Assembly (NCBI GenBank): GCA_029215795.1 | Contig: JARDYH010000001.1 | Span: forward strand, 405,393,154 to 405,457,153 | DNA from: Anniella stebbinsi | Lineage: Eukaryota; Chordata; Lepidosauria; Squamata; Anniellidae | DNA: 64,000 bases | Reading direction: 5' to 3' | Shown here: in pieces, positions 32,111 through 43,560 of the stretch | Layout: the number at the start of each line of letters is the position of its first letter | How positions within the stretch are numbered: position 1 is the stretch's first letter | Made by a program: the position numbers and the translations under genes | The notes under the pieces: generated by a model | Told to the model about the DNA's origin: nothing | Database searches by the model: none | What the model saw: the letters and a program-made list of their open reading frames with translations, nothing else

Positions 32111-32679
32111 GCTCTTCTGCCATCTTTGGTGGTGTGGCGGAAATTCTCTGGCCTCTGAGGCAACTTGAGCATCAATTATCCAAACTGCTGCAGCCTCAGT
32201 GCCGCAAGGCGCTGAAATCACACGGGGTTATGCACAAGATAGGGGCTGCATCGAACGATGTTGTAACTGCATGTAGTCAAGCAGCCTGCATGTGGGAAGA
32301 CAGCCCTGAGCCACTTTGGTGTGACAGACACAGGAACATAGATCTCTTCCCAAGCCAGCGGCAGCGGAAGCAGCTGCATCCAGGGTTCCGACCCCCCCTC
32401 CTCCCCCTCCGGACTTTGGGAGGGGAGTTTCTTTAATGGCATGTGGGGATCTGCATCAGGCAGAGATGTGCGCTGGAAGAGATGGGCTGCTGGTTGACTG
32501 CTGAACACGAGGCCTGTGAAGTTCGGTGAATTAATCCATTCGATTAATTGATTAAGATGTTTTGATTGACTAAAAAGTTATCCTTGATGAATAGCCCAGC
32601 AGTTTTAATTTTAGGAGGATTTTTAATGCAAGTACCATATTAAAAATGGGGGGGGGGAACCATAGGATTTCAGAAAGCA
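32111..32679. other. unassigned non-coding sequence
   Basis: No gene or classified repeat recognised. A G run is present at about 32,649-32,657. Confidence 0.4.
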
Positions 32680-32960
32680 GCTGGGAGAAAGGGTGTCTTT
32701 TTGCTGAGACGCCGGAGAGCCAAGGTTGCCAGTCAGAGCAGGCAATGCAGGGTTGGATGGACAAAGAGCCTATCTACTCACGCAGGACAAAACACTTTGA
32801 AAATGTTTTGAAAACTGTATATGGAGTGTGTCCTGGGCCCCAACAGTTCTCAAAACTGTTATAAACCGTTTTAAACCGTTCAAAACCGTTTTAAAGCAGT
32901 AGTGTAGATAGGCTGACGGTTGCACAGGGCAGCTTTCTGTGTTCCTAAGTACTGCAGCCA
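32680..32960 (+). mobile_element. tRNA-derived SINE split by a MITE
   Basis: The left part (CGGAGAGCCAAGGTTGCCAG, GTCAGAGCAGGCAATGC, GGTTGGATGGACAAAG) and the right part (GGGCAGCTTTCTGTGTTCCT) are the two halves of the SINE 3' end. The 146-bp element at 32,768-32,913 sits between them. Confidence 0.7.
32768..32913 (-). mobile_element. 146-bp MITE with GCCTATCTAC ends, copy 1
   Basis: It starts GCCTATCTAC and ends GTAGATAGGC (exact inverted termini). The interior has repeated AAACCGTTTTAAACCGTT words. The complement of the whole unit recurs at 35,503-35,648 with the same 146-base length. No coding frame. Target duplication not clear. Confidence 0.8.
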
Positions 32961-32999
32961 GAAGCATTGTCTGAAACGAGCCACCCCTCTCTTTCCCTC

Positions 33000-33689
33000 A
33001 CAGGGGATGGGATGTGCCTTTTCTGAGGTCCGTATGTACACGCACCACTAAGATCTAAGAAAGCATGCTTTCGAACTGTTCTCCTCATGTGCAGATTTAA
33101 TCCATCAATTGCCCCCAAACCATATGATCAACCACTAAGGTTTCTTTATCTCCCTCCGCTGGGAGAATTTACCATTTATTCCTTCTCTCTGCTTCTTGTT
33201 CTTTAACCAGCTACTGATCCGTAAGAGGTGTATCTGCGTCCGCCCTCAAGCAATTCTGACACAAACAATTCTTTCCTCACTGCTGCTAGCCACAAGGAAA
33301 CAGCCACCTGGGTCAGGATTGCTGGGATGTATGTGTGTGGGTACACACAGCTCTCACCCCCCAACCCGCATGGCTGAAGACGCCATGTGCCCCTGCCCTA
33401 ACCACACTGGATGAAATCAATGCTCTCTACCAGATTCGTAGCCTGCCTTTTCCCCTCCAAGGTGCTCAGGCAGGGCAGCTTGGTTGTGTGGGTAAGAGGC
33501 AGCCATTTGAGAAGGGACCAGGAGCCAGTCATCCTTGGGTACTATTGCGTTGAGCATGCTGTCTCTCTCTTGGACTGGGTCAGCTCAAAGGACCGCCTCT
33601 TCTTCCTGTCTATCTGCATCGGAATCTATGGGGGACCCTCTCTGCAGTCACCTGCAGTCCTGGGCCCAGTCCTGGTTGCCTCGTATCCG
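33000..33689. other. unassigned non-coding sequence
   Basis: No gene or classified repeat recognised. Confidence 0.4.
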
Positions 33690-33885
33690 AAAGGAATGGG
33701 ATACTTTGGAACTGTAAAAAGGTGCAGAGAAGGGCAAGCAAAACAATGGGGAGAGGTCAGATGACCTCTGCTACAACAAGAGGATAATGCATTTGGGTCT
33801 AATCAGCTTAGAAGAAGGGAAGATGTCAGAGGGTGGGGAGAGAACAGATGTATCCAAGGATCCACGAGGTGAAAGGCGGAGAGAA
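33690..33885 (+). mobile_element. old CR1-group LINE fragment (probably family 2, RT end)
   Basis: AAAAAGGTGCAGAGAAGGGC, AATGGGGAGAGGTCAG and GTCTAATCAGCTTAGAAGAA follow the order of the region just upstream of the C-terminus in CR1-group LINEs (counterpart of the VQRRATRMI..FSLEKRR coding block). Much diverged, and no open frame is preserved. Confidence 0.45.
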
Positions 33886-34849
33886 GGAAGGTGGAGCAAG
33901 AGGTGTGTCTGTCAGAGCGCTGGAGCGTCACCCAATGAAACGATTTGGCAGTACGGATATCTGCGGATTCTGCAGCGGAGCATCATTTTCCTGATCACAT
34001 GGATTCCATGGATTTGCAGACTATTTTTTCACTGTGCAAATTCAAGTTAATTAATGTGCATGCATGCCAAGTGCTTTGAATGCTCTAAAATCATTGTACA
34101 ATTCCTGCCTTGCTATTAAAGTCTTCCCGGTTCTTGGGATTCTCCTGGTCGCATGAATTCCCTCCAGGAAGCTCAGGGAAGGAGAGAATGCAGCGTTGAG
34201 GGTCATTCAGGGGCAAGTGAGAAGGCACAGCCCCTCCCTGTGGGCCCAATCAGGGTGGCGGGATGGGGAACGTTATTGCTGCAGCCCCACCATGGCCATG
34301 TCGGGCTGTCTGGCACACTTATCATAGATCATGTCTCCCCAGTTCAGAACGAGTGTCCCAAGCCCGGGTGCACCAATAGTGTTTGCCTGCTCCCTGCAGG
34401 GGATGTGAGCCCCGGTGCTGGCCAGATGCCGAATGGCTCCCAGGAGCAAAGCGTTCGCATCCCCCCCCCCTCCGCCACTGCTGCTGGCTTCACAGCGCTT
34501 TTCATCAAGCCGACATGCGGTTTTCCGGGAATCACTCTCATTTAGTGTCAGAAGACATGCTTCCCCGCAGGGGTCGAGGCTGAAGGCATGCGAGGCAAAG
34601 AGCAACGGGGCGGCAGCGGCAGATGGGGAGAAAGGCGGGCTGTAAGAGCGGGAATGAGAGGCTACGCCAGCCAAGCCATGGAAGGAACGGAGATCTGAGC
34701 ACAGGAGTGGCCTGGGCAGAGAGGCCGGGGGGCTGGAGGGAGCTCAGGCTCCACTATGGGCAGCAGGATGGGCTCTTCTGAACTCCGCTGTGTCCCGGCC
34801 TGTCCCATGGCATGGGAGCCATGGGATGCCACGGCCAAGGCAAACACAG
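33886..34849. other. unassigned non-coding sequence
   Basis: No classified repeat or exon recognised. Overlapping frames of about 130 codons lie on both strands at 34,150-34,680 without a domain. Confidence 0.4.
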
Positions 34850-34925
34850 GGCCAGGCCACCGGTCCACCCAGCTCAGTATTGCCAACTGTGACTGGTAGC
34901 AACTCTCCGGGGTCTCAGCCAAGGG
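34850..34925 (-). mobile_element. tRNA-derived SINE, 3' fragment
   Basis: On the minus strand it has GGCTGAGACCCCGGAGAG, TTGCTACCAGTCACAGTTGG, then CAATACTGAGCTGGGTGGAC, the 3' half of the tRNA-SINE. Confidence 0.7.
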
Positions 34926-35089
34926 GCTTCCCTGCCAGAAGTCTTTGGGCTGGAAATCCTGAGCCCAACCATGGCAGCTTCTGCAGGCAGGACCATGGCC
35001 CTACCACGGAGCTGCCCCACCTTGGCTCAAAACGCAGAAGGCTGCCTTTACCCTGAGTTTAGTCCAGCCGAGCCCAAACAGGTGCCCTC

Positions 35090-35205
35090 CAAATGCCTTG
35101 GACTTCAAGTCCCATCACCCCAGCCAGCGTGGCCAGTGGCCAGGAATGTGGGAGCTGTAGTCCAAAGCATCTGCAGAGTACCAGTCTGGGGAATGCTGGG
35201 GTCTA
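35090..35205. repeat. palindromic interspersed repeat, copy 2
   Basis: The left half has GACTTCAAGTCCCATCACCC and CAGCCAGCGTGGCCAGTGGC. The right half has GTGGGAGCTGTAGTCCAAAG. The halves are near complements, as in the copies at 11.2 and 46.3 kb. This foldback repeat is typical of lizard genomes. Confidence 0.7.
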
Positions 35206-35502
35206 AGGAGTGTTTTTTTGGGGGGTGTTCCAGCCCCGGGGTGGTCTCTTCTTGCTACCTTTTCCACAGGGGTCATGTGCTGACCTCCATTTTCTGAGAT
35301 CAGGGCGTGCGAAGGACCATTTTCTGCAACCCAGTGAGTTCAGGCCCTCCTGATCAAATAACAGAATGGGCCAGGAAGTGCAGGAACTTGGACACCAGCA
35401 TTTGTGTCTTTTAAATGATGTTTTGCCATTTATTTTGATGTTGCCTTTGTTCTGCACATTCCATTTTCCTTTAAACCAATTCAATTCTACTTTAAAAACA
35501 AA

Positions 35503-35648
35503 GCCTATCTACACTACTGCTTTAAAATGGTTTAAAACGGTTTAAAATGGTTTATAACAGTTTTGAGAACTGCTGGGGCCCGGGACACACTCCATATACA
35601 GTTTTCAAAAAGTTTTCAAAGTGTTTTATCCTGCATGTGTAGATGGGC
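35503..35648 (+). mobile_element. 146-bp MITE with GCCTATCTAC ends, copy 2
   Basis: Begins GCCTATCTACACTACTGC and ends GTGTAGATGGGC. It matches the complement of 32,768-32,913 over its full length, including GGTTTATAACAGTTTTGAGA and ACACACTCCATATACAG. The inverted termini carry one mismatch. Confidence 0.8.
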
Positions 35649-37287
35649 TCACAGACTCCCTCCCATGCCTTACGGGTTTCCCCTTCACCTTCCCAAGCTA
35701 TGCCGGGCTATTCCACTAGATTTTGCGATCTCTTTTGGTCCCTTTGTAGGAGGACAGTTTTTAAGGAAGTCTTCTAGAATCTGGAACCACTATGTAGTGG
35801 GGGGAATGCCAATGTGTGTGTGAGTGCGGTCATGTACACACATATCCGTTTGGGAGCACTGCAAAAGCCCAGACAAGGATTGGAAGGGTAGTCAGGGGGT
35901 GAAGGAATACCCCCCCCCCCGCCCAATTCTTTTGCATCCCATGGAGAGATTCTTGTTTACTGAGGTCCAGGTCTCCCAAGGTCAGGGGTCTCCCAAGGCC
36001 AGGGGTGACTGGCAGCTTTTGCCCACCCTGCAATGTTGCCCCAGAGTGCAGGGCTTGATTGCGCCATGTGACTGAATGGCAGCCTTTGGGCAGACACGTG
36101 AGGAAGTAACAGGATCCACCAGAGCCACCTCCATTCAGGAAGCCTGTGTGTGGTCCAACCCAAGAGACGGCAGCTTCCTCTTTTCCTCAGGGCAGAATGC
36201 AGCAGGAGCGTTGGATGGGACACGGAGAAGTGGCTTTCCATAGGATGCCATTATCCAAGCACATCTCAGGATACGTCAGCTGTGGCCAGGTTGATGCCTC
36301 CTGTGCTTCGCACCCATCCTGGAGAGGGAAGCGTGGAAGGGCCTCTTCCCAGCGCTGGCATTTCTCACTTGCGGATGCCGGATGAAAGCCACCAGGTGTA
36401 TTTGCATAAACACCTGGGCTCAGCAGCTGTCGACACCATAATTCTTCCCACCCCGCATTTCATTTCTCCTAGAGCAGAAGAACAGTGGGAGAGTGATGGA
36501 TTTCCTTCTGCGGTGGAACGGGCTCTGCGTGCTCTACAAGAGGCCATGGAAGTATTGCAGGGCAGGCACTGGCCTTCTTCCCCAGCCCTGGGATGGCCTG
36601 GACGTTTAGTGTGTGGAGGGAAAGGCTCCATCCTCCCCTGAGCTGTCGTGCACCTTCTGCCCTCGCTAGGACGCCACACTCCCGACAGTCCTTGCACAAC
36701 CGTCCCCGAGGGTTTAAGGGCACAGCGGAGAGAGAAACACTTTTGGCTGTGCCGCTGCTGGACCCTACAGAGGGTATCCCAAGTGGAAACGGGAACATTC
36801 GGAACCCAGAGGGAACCAGCCAGGTGGGGGGTGGTCGAGCAAGTGAGTGGGGGGAAAGGCTCAGGGGCCCGCTTGCCATGGAAGCAGCAGGAGGAAGCGG
36901 GGCCAGGAGTCGCTCCAGCTGGCCATGCCTCCTCACTTCAAGGCAAGTTGTTCAGACCGAAGAGCAGCTCCTGAGGATGAAGGTTCGTTGGTTGCCAGGG
37001 TCACCTGACCAGGAAATGAGTCAGCTAGAAGGGACTCTAAACCTGCCTACACCACCACCACCACCACCCCGCAAGAAATGCAAACTGGTCTGCAACTTTC
37101 TGTGTTGTTATATTGCAAACTAGCAAACGGAGCCAGCTTTGCAAGGGTTAGAATTGCCCTTTAGGTGCCCGCTCCAGCTGAGTGAAGGCATACCTGCTGG
37201 CACCCCTCGGCACGGCCCCTGTCGTGGTCTACTCCATCTCCCTTAGATGGAGCTGCCCCACAGCAGAGAAACATGAATGTGATATGG
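35649..37287. other. unassigned, GC-rich
   Basis: Overlapping frames of 100-176 codons on both strands (36,150-37,120) give low-complexity proteins rich in R, P, G and S with no domain. A C run lies at 35,910-35,919 and an (ACC)n patch at 37,049-37,067. No exon can be supported. Confidence 0.4.
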
Positions 37288-37530
37288 AGAGCCAGCGTGG
37301 TGTAGTAACTGAAGTGTCAGACTGGGAGTAAGGAGATCTGGTTTCTGGTCTCCACTTGGCCATGGAAACCCACTGGGTGATTTTGGTCCAGTCACAGACT
37401 CTCAGCCCAACTTTCCTCACAGGCTTGTTGTTGTGAGGATAAAATGGAGAGGAGAGGGATTATGTACGCCGCCTTGGGTCCTTGGAGGAAAAAGGGTGGG
37501 ATATAAATGCAGTAACAAATAAATAAATGG
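37288..37530 (+). mobile_element. tRNA-derived SINE with L2-type tail
   Basis: GAGCCAGCGTGGTGTAGTAA (A-box region), a decayed B box near GATCTGGTTTCTGG, then CAGTCACAGACTCTCAGCCC, TTGTTGTGAGGATAAAATGG and GGGTGGGATATAAATGCAGT with an AAATAAAT tail. This is a SINE family known from squamates and other reptiles, and its 3' end resembles L2 tails, which suggests mobilisation by an L2-type LINE. Confidence 0.8.
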
Positions 37531-38209
37531 TTAAAATCTGCTTGCTGCAATGCTGGATCATGAAATGGATCAAATGCTATTGAAGCATTTACATCTCATT
37601 ATCTTTACAAATTTTGATTGGCTGCTTTTTTGGTTCAGGGTGGTGGCTGAAATTTTCACTATGCCTGAAACCACCTGTTGTAAATCACAGGCGTTGTGAG
37701 ATAAGCCGCAGCTAGAATGGTCATTAAACAGTCCAAGGTCGGTATGCCAAAAGTGTCCGTTGGGAGCCAAGGTAAACAATACTAGATTCAGGAATGCGCA
37801 GAAGAATAGTTGAGGTCTTTTCAGGGTTAGGTATAGTCTGAGTGAAATCAGGGAGCTGGCAGAGTACCAGAAACAACAATTGCTTCCAGCAAACACACAG
37901 CGTCTCAGGCTTGCCTTATATTGTGCTGGTGATGATGACTGCGTGAGGCCAGCTGCGTTGGGCTGCAGCTGGATTCTGTCTGCTCATGCGATGGGCCCCT
38001 CCCAAACACTCTCAGGCTTAGCTGTTCAGCCTTCATCGTCTTTCCCAGATGGAAGCACAATACCATCCCAGACAGAGGTACTATAAATCCTAAAAGCTTC
38101 AAAACTATCAGATGTATGGTTTTCAAGTCCATTGAGGACCTACAAACAAACACTTCCTTTTATTTATTTGAATTCAAAATAAACTTTCAATAAACCTAAA
38201 AAAGAACAC
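37531..38209. other. unassigned non-coding sequence
   Basis: No gene or classified repeat recognised. Confidence 0.4.
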
Positions 38210-38630
38210 CCTACCCCATCCATAACTCCTTTTGGAGATCTGGGGGTGCTGGGTCAAGTTGTTGGGGGTCCAGGTGTGAGCTCCCTAGTGCTTTGCAGAG
38301 GAGAAGGGCCCATGGATGGAGGAGGTGACAACTATGATCCTCAGACAAGGCCCTACTGGCCATGAAGAACCTCAGCAGCAGGGCCTTCTCTGTAGTGGCA
38401 CCCACTGTCTGGAAAACCCTCCCTCGTGCAGTTCGGGAGGCAAAATATGTTACATCTTTTAAACGCCTCCTTGGTTTTTAATGTAGCTTGTTTTACACTG
38501 CCTTTTTAACTTTTTAATGTTTAAATTCATATTGTTGTTTTTTATGTTTTTTTTAATTGTGCACTGCCCAGAGAGCTTTGGCTGATGGGCAATATGAAGA
38601 TATAATAAAATAAATAAATAAATAAATAAG
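38210..38630 (+). mobile_element. L2-type LINE, 3' end
   Basis: A broken coding stretch at about 38,370-38,470 reads RAFSVVAPTVWKTLPRAVRE and then YVTSFKRLL, the C-terminal signature of L2-clade ORF2 (AFSVAAP..WN-LP..LR). A T-rich 3' UTR follows, then CTGCCCAGAGAGCTTTGGCT and a (AAAT)n tail. Confidence 0.75.
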
Positions 38631-39102
38631 AAGAAGCAAAGGAGTAGTCCAGGCAGAAGGCACAAGAGACCAGCGCTCCAAAGGAGATGGAGGTGAGATC
38701 GGGAAATGGTTGAAGCGGCCTAGAGGAATGATGTGAAGAAAGGAAAAGCCAGAGACGAACAAGACAGGCTAAGATGCAATTTGCATGTGAGCAGGAGAGG
38801 AGGCTGGCAGGATCCCATTTATTGTTGTGAAACTGTGAGCCACATTTTCTGCCTTTTCACATCTCAGCAATCCTGGTGAGAAAGAGGGTTAGCTGAAAGG
38901 TGGTGACTTCCTGAGGGCCGTTTTTCTGGCTGAGCAGGTGCTTTGATCAAGCCTCACAGAGCCACTGGTGGGGGCCCCAATAGGATCACAATCTGGGCAG
39001 GTGTGCAGAAGAGCCCACAAACTCTACATAATAGATCAGCAGTCAATGAAACAACAATGCCTATATATACATCAACAAAATTGAACTTTTCCCCAGCACA
39101 CA
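38631..39102. other. unassigned non-coding sequence
   Basis: No gene or classified repeat recognised. Confidence 0.4.
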
Positions 39103-39930
39103 GTCATAGAATCATAGAATAGTAGAGTTAGAAGGGGCCTATAAGGCCATTGACTCCAACCCCCTGCTCAGTGCAGGAATCCACCTTAAAGCATGTCTGA
39201 CAGATGGCTCTCCAGCTGCCTCTTGAAGGCCTCTAATGTGGGAGAGCCCACCACCTCCCAAGGTCATTGGTTCCACTGTCGTACTGCTCTAACAGTCAGG
39301 AAGTTTTTCCTGATGTCCAGCTGGAATCTGGCTTCCTGTTACTTGAGCCCATTATTCCACATCCTGCACTCTGGGATGATCGAGAAGAGATCCTGGCCCT
39401 CCTCTGTGTGACAACCTTTCAAGGATTTGAAGAGTGCTATCATGTTTCCCTTCAATCTTCTCTTCTCCAGGCTAAACATGCCCAGTTCTTTCAGTCTCTC
39501 CTCATAGGGCTTTGTTTCCAGACTCCTGATCATCCTTGTTGCCCTCCTCTGAACCACCTCCAGCTTGTTTGCATCTTTCTTGAAGTGTGGTGCCAAGAAC
39601 TGGGCACAATACTCAAGATGGGGCCTAACCAGTGCCCAATATAGGGGAACTAGTACCTCGCACGATTTGGAAGCTATACTTCTATTAATGCAGCCCAAAA
39701 TAGCATTTGCTTTTTTTGCAGCCACATCACACCGTTGGCTTATATTCAGCTTGTGATCTACAACAATTCCAAGATCCTTCTCGCTTGTCGTATTGCTGAG
39801 CCAAGTATCCCCCATCTTGTAACTGTGCCTTTGGTTTCTTTTTCCTAGGTGTAGAACTTGGCATTTATCCCTATTAAATTTCATTCTGTTGTTTTCTGCC
39901 CAGCACTCCAGCCTATCAAGATTATTCAAT
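39103..39930 (-). mobile_element. CR1 LINE, 5'-truncated (copy F)
   Basis: Plus strand begins TCATAGAATCATAGAATAGT, the complement of the 3' terminal repeats, and runs collinear with copies C and D. CR1 similarity ends at about 39,930, just upstream of the LDRLE block. Confidence 0.95.
39339..39929 (-). pseudogene. CR1 ORF2 C-terminal remnant, 196 codons open
   Basis: Blocks in order: NNLDRLECWAENNRMKFN, KCQVLHLGKRNQ, the SNTTSEKDLGIVVDHKLN region, LVPLYWALVRPHLEYCAQF, then [18 protein letters not shown]. The catalytic (F/Y)ADD box lies upstream of the truncation point and is absent. The initiating ATG is internal to the original frame. Confidence 0.9.
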
Positions 39931-40250
39931 TCAGTAGATGAAAAGCCAGATTTTGGCTGCCTCAGAGGCTTAGCGAAGGTAGCAAATCAAAGCAGACAGC
40001 CACTGCAGTTTTTCACTGGCCCTGTGCCTGAAGCCTAACACAGTAGACCACATTCATCTAGTGGATACTTTGATGGAGAAAGATAGGGAACAACCTGGGG
40101 CTTTCAGCATTGATAGCCATAAAAATTCACAATCATTTTCAACATATTTTCAACTATTTACTAATCACTTCACAAAGGAGTCAGTTCAGCAGTGACTCCT
40201 TTGTCCAAAGTTAACTTTCTTGTCTGTTACATGTAATCTCTCTGAGGCCC
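39931..40250. other. unassigned non-coding sequence
   Basis: No gene or classified repeat recognised. Confidence 0.4.
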
Positions 40251-41180
40251 CCTCTACAAGATTTCACTTTGACCCCGGCTCCCCAATTATGTGCATCTCC
40301 TAACAATCACTTTTATGCCTAATACCTATATACGGGAGGCGTTGAAGGGCATTACTGGCTGTATGAAAGTCGCTTTAAAGTTGTTGACATGCATGCAAAT
40401 GTTGCTGAAAGTAATGTGCTTTGTCCCGAAACAGGTTTTGCACCCTTTATTCTCCCCGCCTACCAGAATCACCTGCCTTTGGTTACCTAGGTTACCTGCC
40501 GGGAATGATGTGGTTAACCTGTTTGGCTACCTCTCTCCCCTCCAATTTCGCCACCAGCTAAAGTTGTCCCCCCTCCCAGAACTGCTTAGGAGTAAATGGG
40601 AATGTGCCCCATAAGTTCCCCCTCCAGCACCCTTTGAAAACTTATTTTTAGTCAGGGCTGCCTCTCTCTCCCCTCCCCCCCTTTGCCCGATTTCCATTTC
40701 AAGTGAACTGCTCAGGAGTAAATGGGAATGTGCCTCGCACACACACACACACCAAAACTGCTGCTTTGGGGATGCTGCTTCGTTCTTTCCCCCTCCTCTT
40801 CCCAGCGAGCTCAACCATTGTAAAACATACACACGCACACACAGCTCATGTCAGGAACCCAGCAAGAAGCAAGGGGACGATATGTCTAAGCTGATAGCTA
40901 ATTATGCGCACATGCGCACATCCTTCCTACCCCCTTTACTTCTCGTGAAACCACCTCCATCTTGCCCCGTGAGAGGTTTTCCCAGCGAAGGGGCAGTTCT
41001 ATGCATGACATCAAGACCATCTGATTGTTAATGCGCCTCCTCACAAAATTGTTTACACAGATATGGGGTGCTCTTACTCCCATGGTAAATTAAAAGTCGC
41101 TATTTAACGTGCATTCGAAAATGCGAATAATCGGAGATAAACAGCACCTGGACCCGATTTGCGCTCCGCTCTTGTAGAGC
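40251..41180. mobile_element. probable DNA transposon with CCTCTACAAG ends, 930 bp
   Basis: Left end CCTCTACAAG (40,251-40,260); right end CTTGTAGAGC (41,171-41,180). Read from the right end inwards on the minus strand the sequence continues AGCGGAGCGCAAATCGGG, matching the element at 831-1126. The interior carries a 27-base direct repeat (40,583-40,609 and 40,708-40,734). No transposase frame was recognised. Boundaries are moderately sure, superfamily unknown. Confidence 0.6.
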
Positions 41181-41769
41181 CTTAGTCACTTTGATACTAG
41201 TTCAGAGCACAGGCGCAGGTGTGTGACTCATATAGAGGTGACCAAAGGTTAGTACACCTAGATGGAATCACCAGCAGAATGACCATATAAGGGAATAATA
41301 GAAGTGCAGGAATGTTGCAAAGCACCTCTGGGTTCAGGTAATTTCCACGTGGCAATGGCGATGACGAACAGTCCTTGACTGCAATGCCACATCTGGCCAC
41401 TACTCGAGAGTAAAATGTGTTTGTCCAAATGATTTCACTGGGACTTTGGACTAATGAAATGAGGGAAAATGACATGTAACACTGGGGTATAAAAACTGCT
41501 GCTTTGAACCTAGCGGGGTGTGACGATGATATTTAGCCAGAAGGGCTCAGTCGTCACCTTTATTCTGCAGAATAAACTATTCCCAAAGCCTTATGTGGGT
41601 CTTTAGTCAAGTGTCTCATTATCGGACCCTTGGTAGACTTGGATTAGCACAATTTGTGCAACACTATCAGCTACAACTGCAGCATACTGGGGGTCTCCTC
41701 CTCTTCTCTTTCTTCCTCCTCTTCTCTTTCTTCCCCTTCCTCCTCCTCCTCCCCCTGGTTTTTCTTTTC
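41181..41769. other. unassigned, with pyrimidine-rich patch
   Basis: A CTTCTTCCTCCTCTT-type pyrimidine tract lies at about 41,695-41,765. Otherwise unassigned. Confidence 0.4.
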
Positions 41770-41950
41770 GCCTTTTTAAATTCAATTAAATGAAGATACC
41801 AGAACCAAATCAGGCCATGCTCATTAGCGGACCTTTTATCTTAACGATTACAGCAGGCAAAATGACTCTCTAATTCTGACAGTATTGTTTTGCTGCCTGG
41901 CTTCATATCAGAGAACATTAATTTCAACTCCATGACAATAAGTGGAAGCA
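41770..41950. other. candidate conserved non-coding element
   Basis: An AT-rich, non-repetitive stretch with TTCAATTAAATGAAG, CTCATTAGCGGACC, TCTCTAATTCTGACAG and ATTAATTTCAACTCC, unlike the GC-rich surroundings. The density of homeodomain-type core sites is suggestive of an enhancer, but there is no comparison to confirm it. Confidence 0.3.
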
Positions 41951-43364
41951 GAGAGTTTCAAATCAAGGGTGAAAGGGGAGAGGCAGCCATCTCACCCAGC
42001 AGGTCTTCTGCCAGGCATAGAGCCACATGATCCGCCCTGAGGAAGGCAGGCTAGCCTACGCCCCACACGGAGGCAGAGCTCACTTGGACGCTTCTTTTCA
42101 CCCCCCAAAGGGAGGTGAGGCTGCAGCATCGGTATTGCTTGGGCTGCGCCACCTGTGTGGCCCCTTTGGTTTTCTGGCTGCATGAGTTGGGATTGGCATA
42201 TCCCTCACCTGGCACAAGGCAGCCAGAGGTGTGCCTGATCCCCAGATTTGGATGCGCCCACAATGGCCAGTCAGCAGCGATGGAGTTAATATCATGTGAG
42301 CTGTAAGTTTAGGAGAACAAACTGCCCCTAAATACATTTTAATGAGTTTCCTTAAAGGAAAGGGATTGGGAGTCAAACGTCAAGAGGTGGTGAGGGGTTG
42401 AACTTGTCCTTTGTGCCTCAGTGGGGTGTCACTGTGATTCATTAGGGCTCTGTCTCCTGAAAGGAAAAACCTGCCCGAGATTGCAACATAGGTGACGATT
42501 CCTTTAAAATGCTCCCTCCCTCCCTCCTTCCCTCCTCCTTTTTAAACTCCAAACGTGAGCCAAATAGAGCCGTCTAAGTCAAACTCCCCAGATTCTCTGC
42601 TTGTTTCTGTAATTCCTGAGCTCTTCAGAAGTGAAAGGAAAGGCGAATCTGGGGAGCTGGGAGCTATCAACTCAGCAGAGCCCACATTTGTGAGCAGTTC
42701 CACTAGGGACAGGCTGCAACGGAAGACAGGGCCCAGCCGAGTCCTGAAAAGGGGAGATAAGAGGCTGCCTACAAACCCTAAACAGCAGAAGGTGTTTCCA
42801 GAGGAAAATTAGCAAGACCAAGGTAGAAATAAATGCATGAAGGGAAAGAGAGAATGCTGGATGAGTGCAATGGGGGGGCTGGGGGGGGCAGGCATGGAGG
42901 CGGGGAAACTCCCAGGTTCCAGCTTGAGTTTGCTGCCTGGAGCTGGGCTCTCCGCCTTGGTAGGGATCTAGGAGAATTTCATTTTGATTCGCCTTGGAGC
43001 AGAATTTGCCCCTTTCACACCTCCAATGGAAACGTGGATGCTTTTTGAGGGCAAAGCTTGCATATTCCTGAGCTAGCAATTGGATTCACAAACTGTGGTA
43101 AATAGAAAAACGTGCACTCTACAACGCACATTTAAAAACAATCAAACAAAAAAACTGAAAAGCGTTTTCATGCTTTAGTCAAGTGAGGGAAGCGTATGTG
43201 TTTCAGTGTGCAGTTTTTAAAAAATGCATATACCCAGATGCTCGCTTCTCTGTTCAAACAAAAGCAGCAGCAGCTCCCATTTGGGAACTGGAATGGGGAA
43301 AAACCAAGCTTTGAGGTGGAAATCATAGAAGAACCTCAACACGCTTGGACCCTCAATAATTTCC
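41951..43364. other. unassigned non-coding sequence
   Basis: A (CTCC)n patch lies near 42,510-42,535. No gene or classified repeat recognised. Confidence 0.4.
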
Positions 43365-43560
43365 CCATTTTATTTATTTATTACATTTCTATACTGCCCA
43401 ATCGCCATAATATTCTGAGCAGTTCACAAAAATTAAAGCCGTAAGTACGGCATAAATAAATATATATATGCTTAAAACTATAAGTATAACCAGAATAAAA
43501 CCTAGCAGCAACGCAGAGATTTAAAATAAGGTAACAAATTTAGAACAGCAGAGCTAAAAA
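43365..43560 (-). mobile_element. L2-type 3' tail, antisense
   Basis: TTTATTTATTTATTACATTT, then ATACTGCCCAATCGCC and GAGCAGTTCACAAAAATTAA is the complement of the usual L2-type tail and the bases just upstream. The remainder is AT-rich 3' UTR. Confidence 0.6.

Noticed and set aside
36593..37123. 176-codon plus-strand frame and its antisense partner
   Set aside because: GC-rich shadow frames, ending in a poly-proline stretch from an (ACC)n microsatellite.
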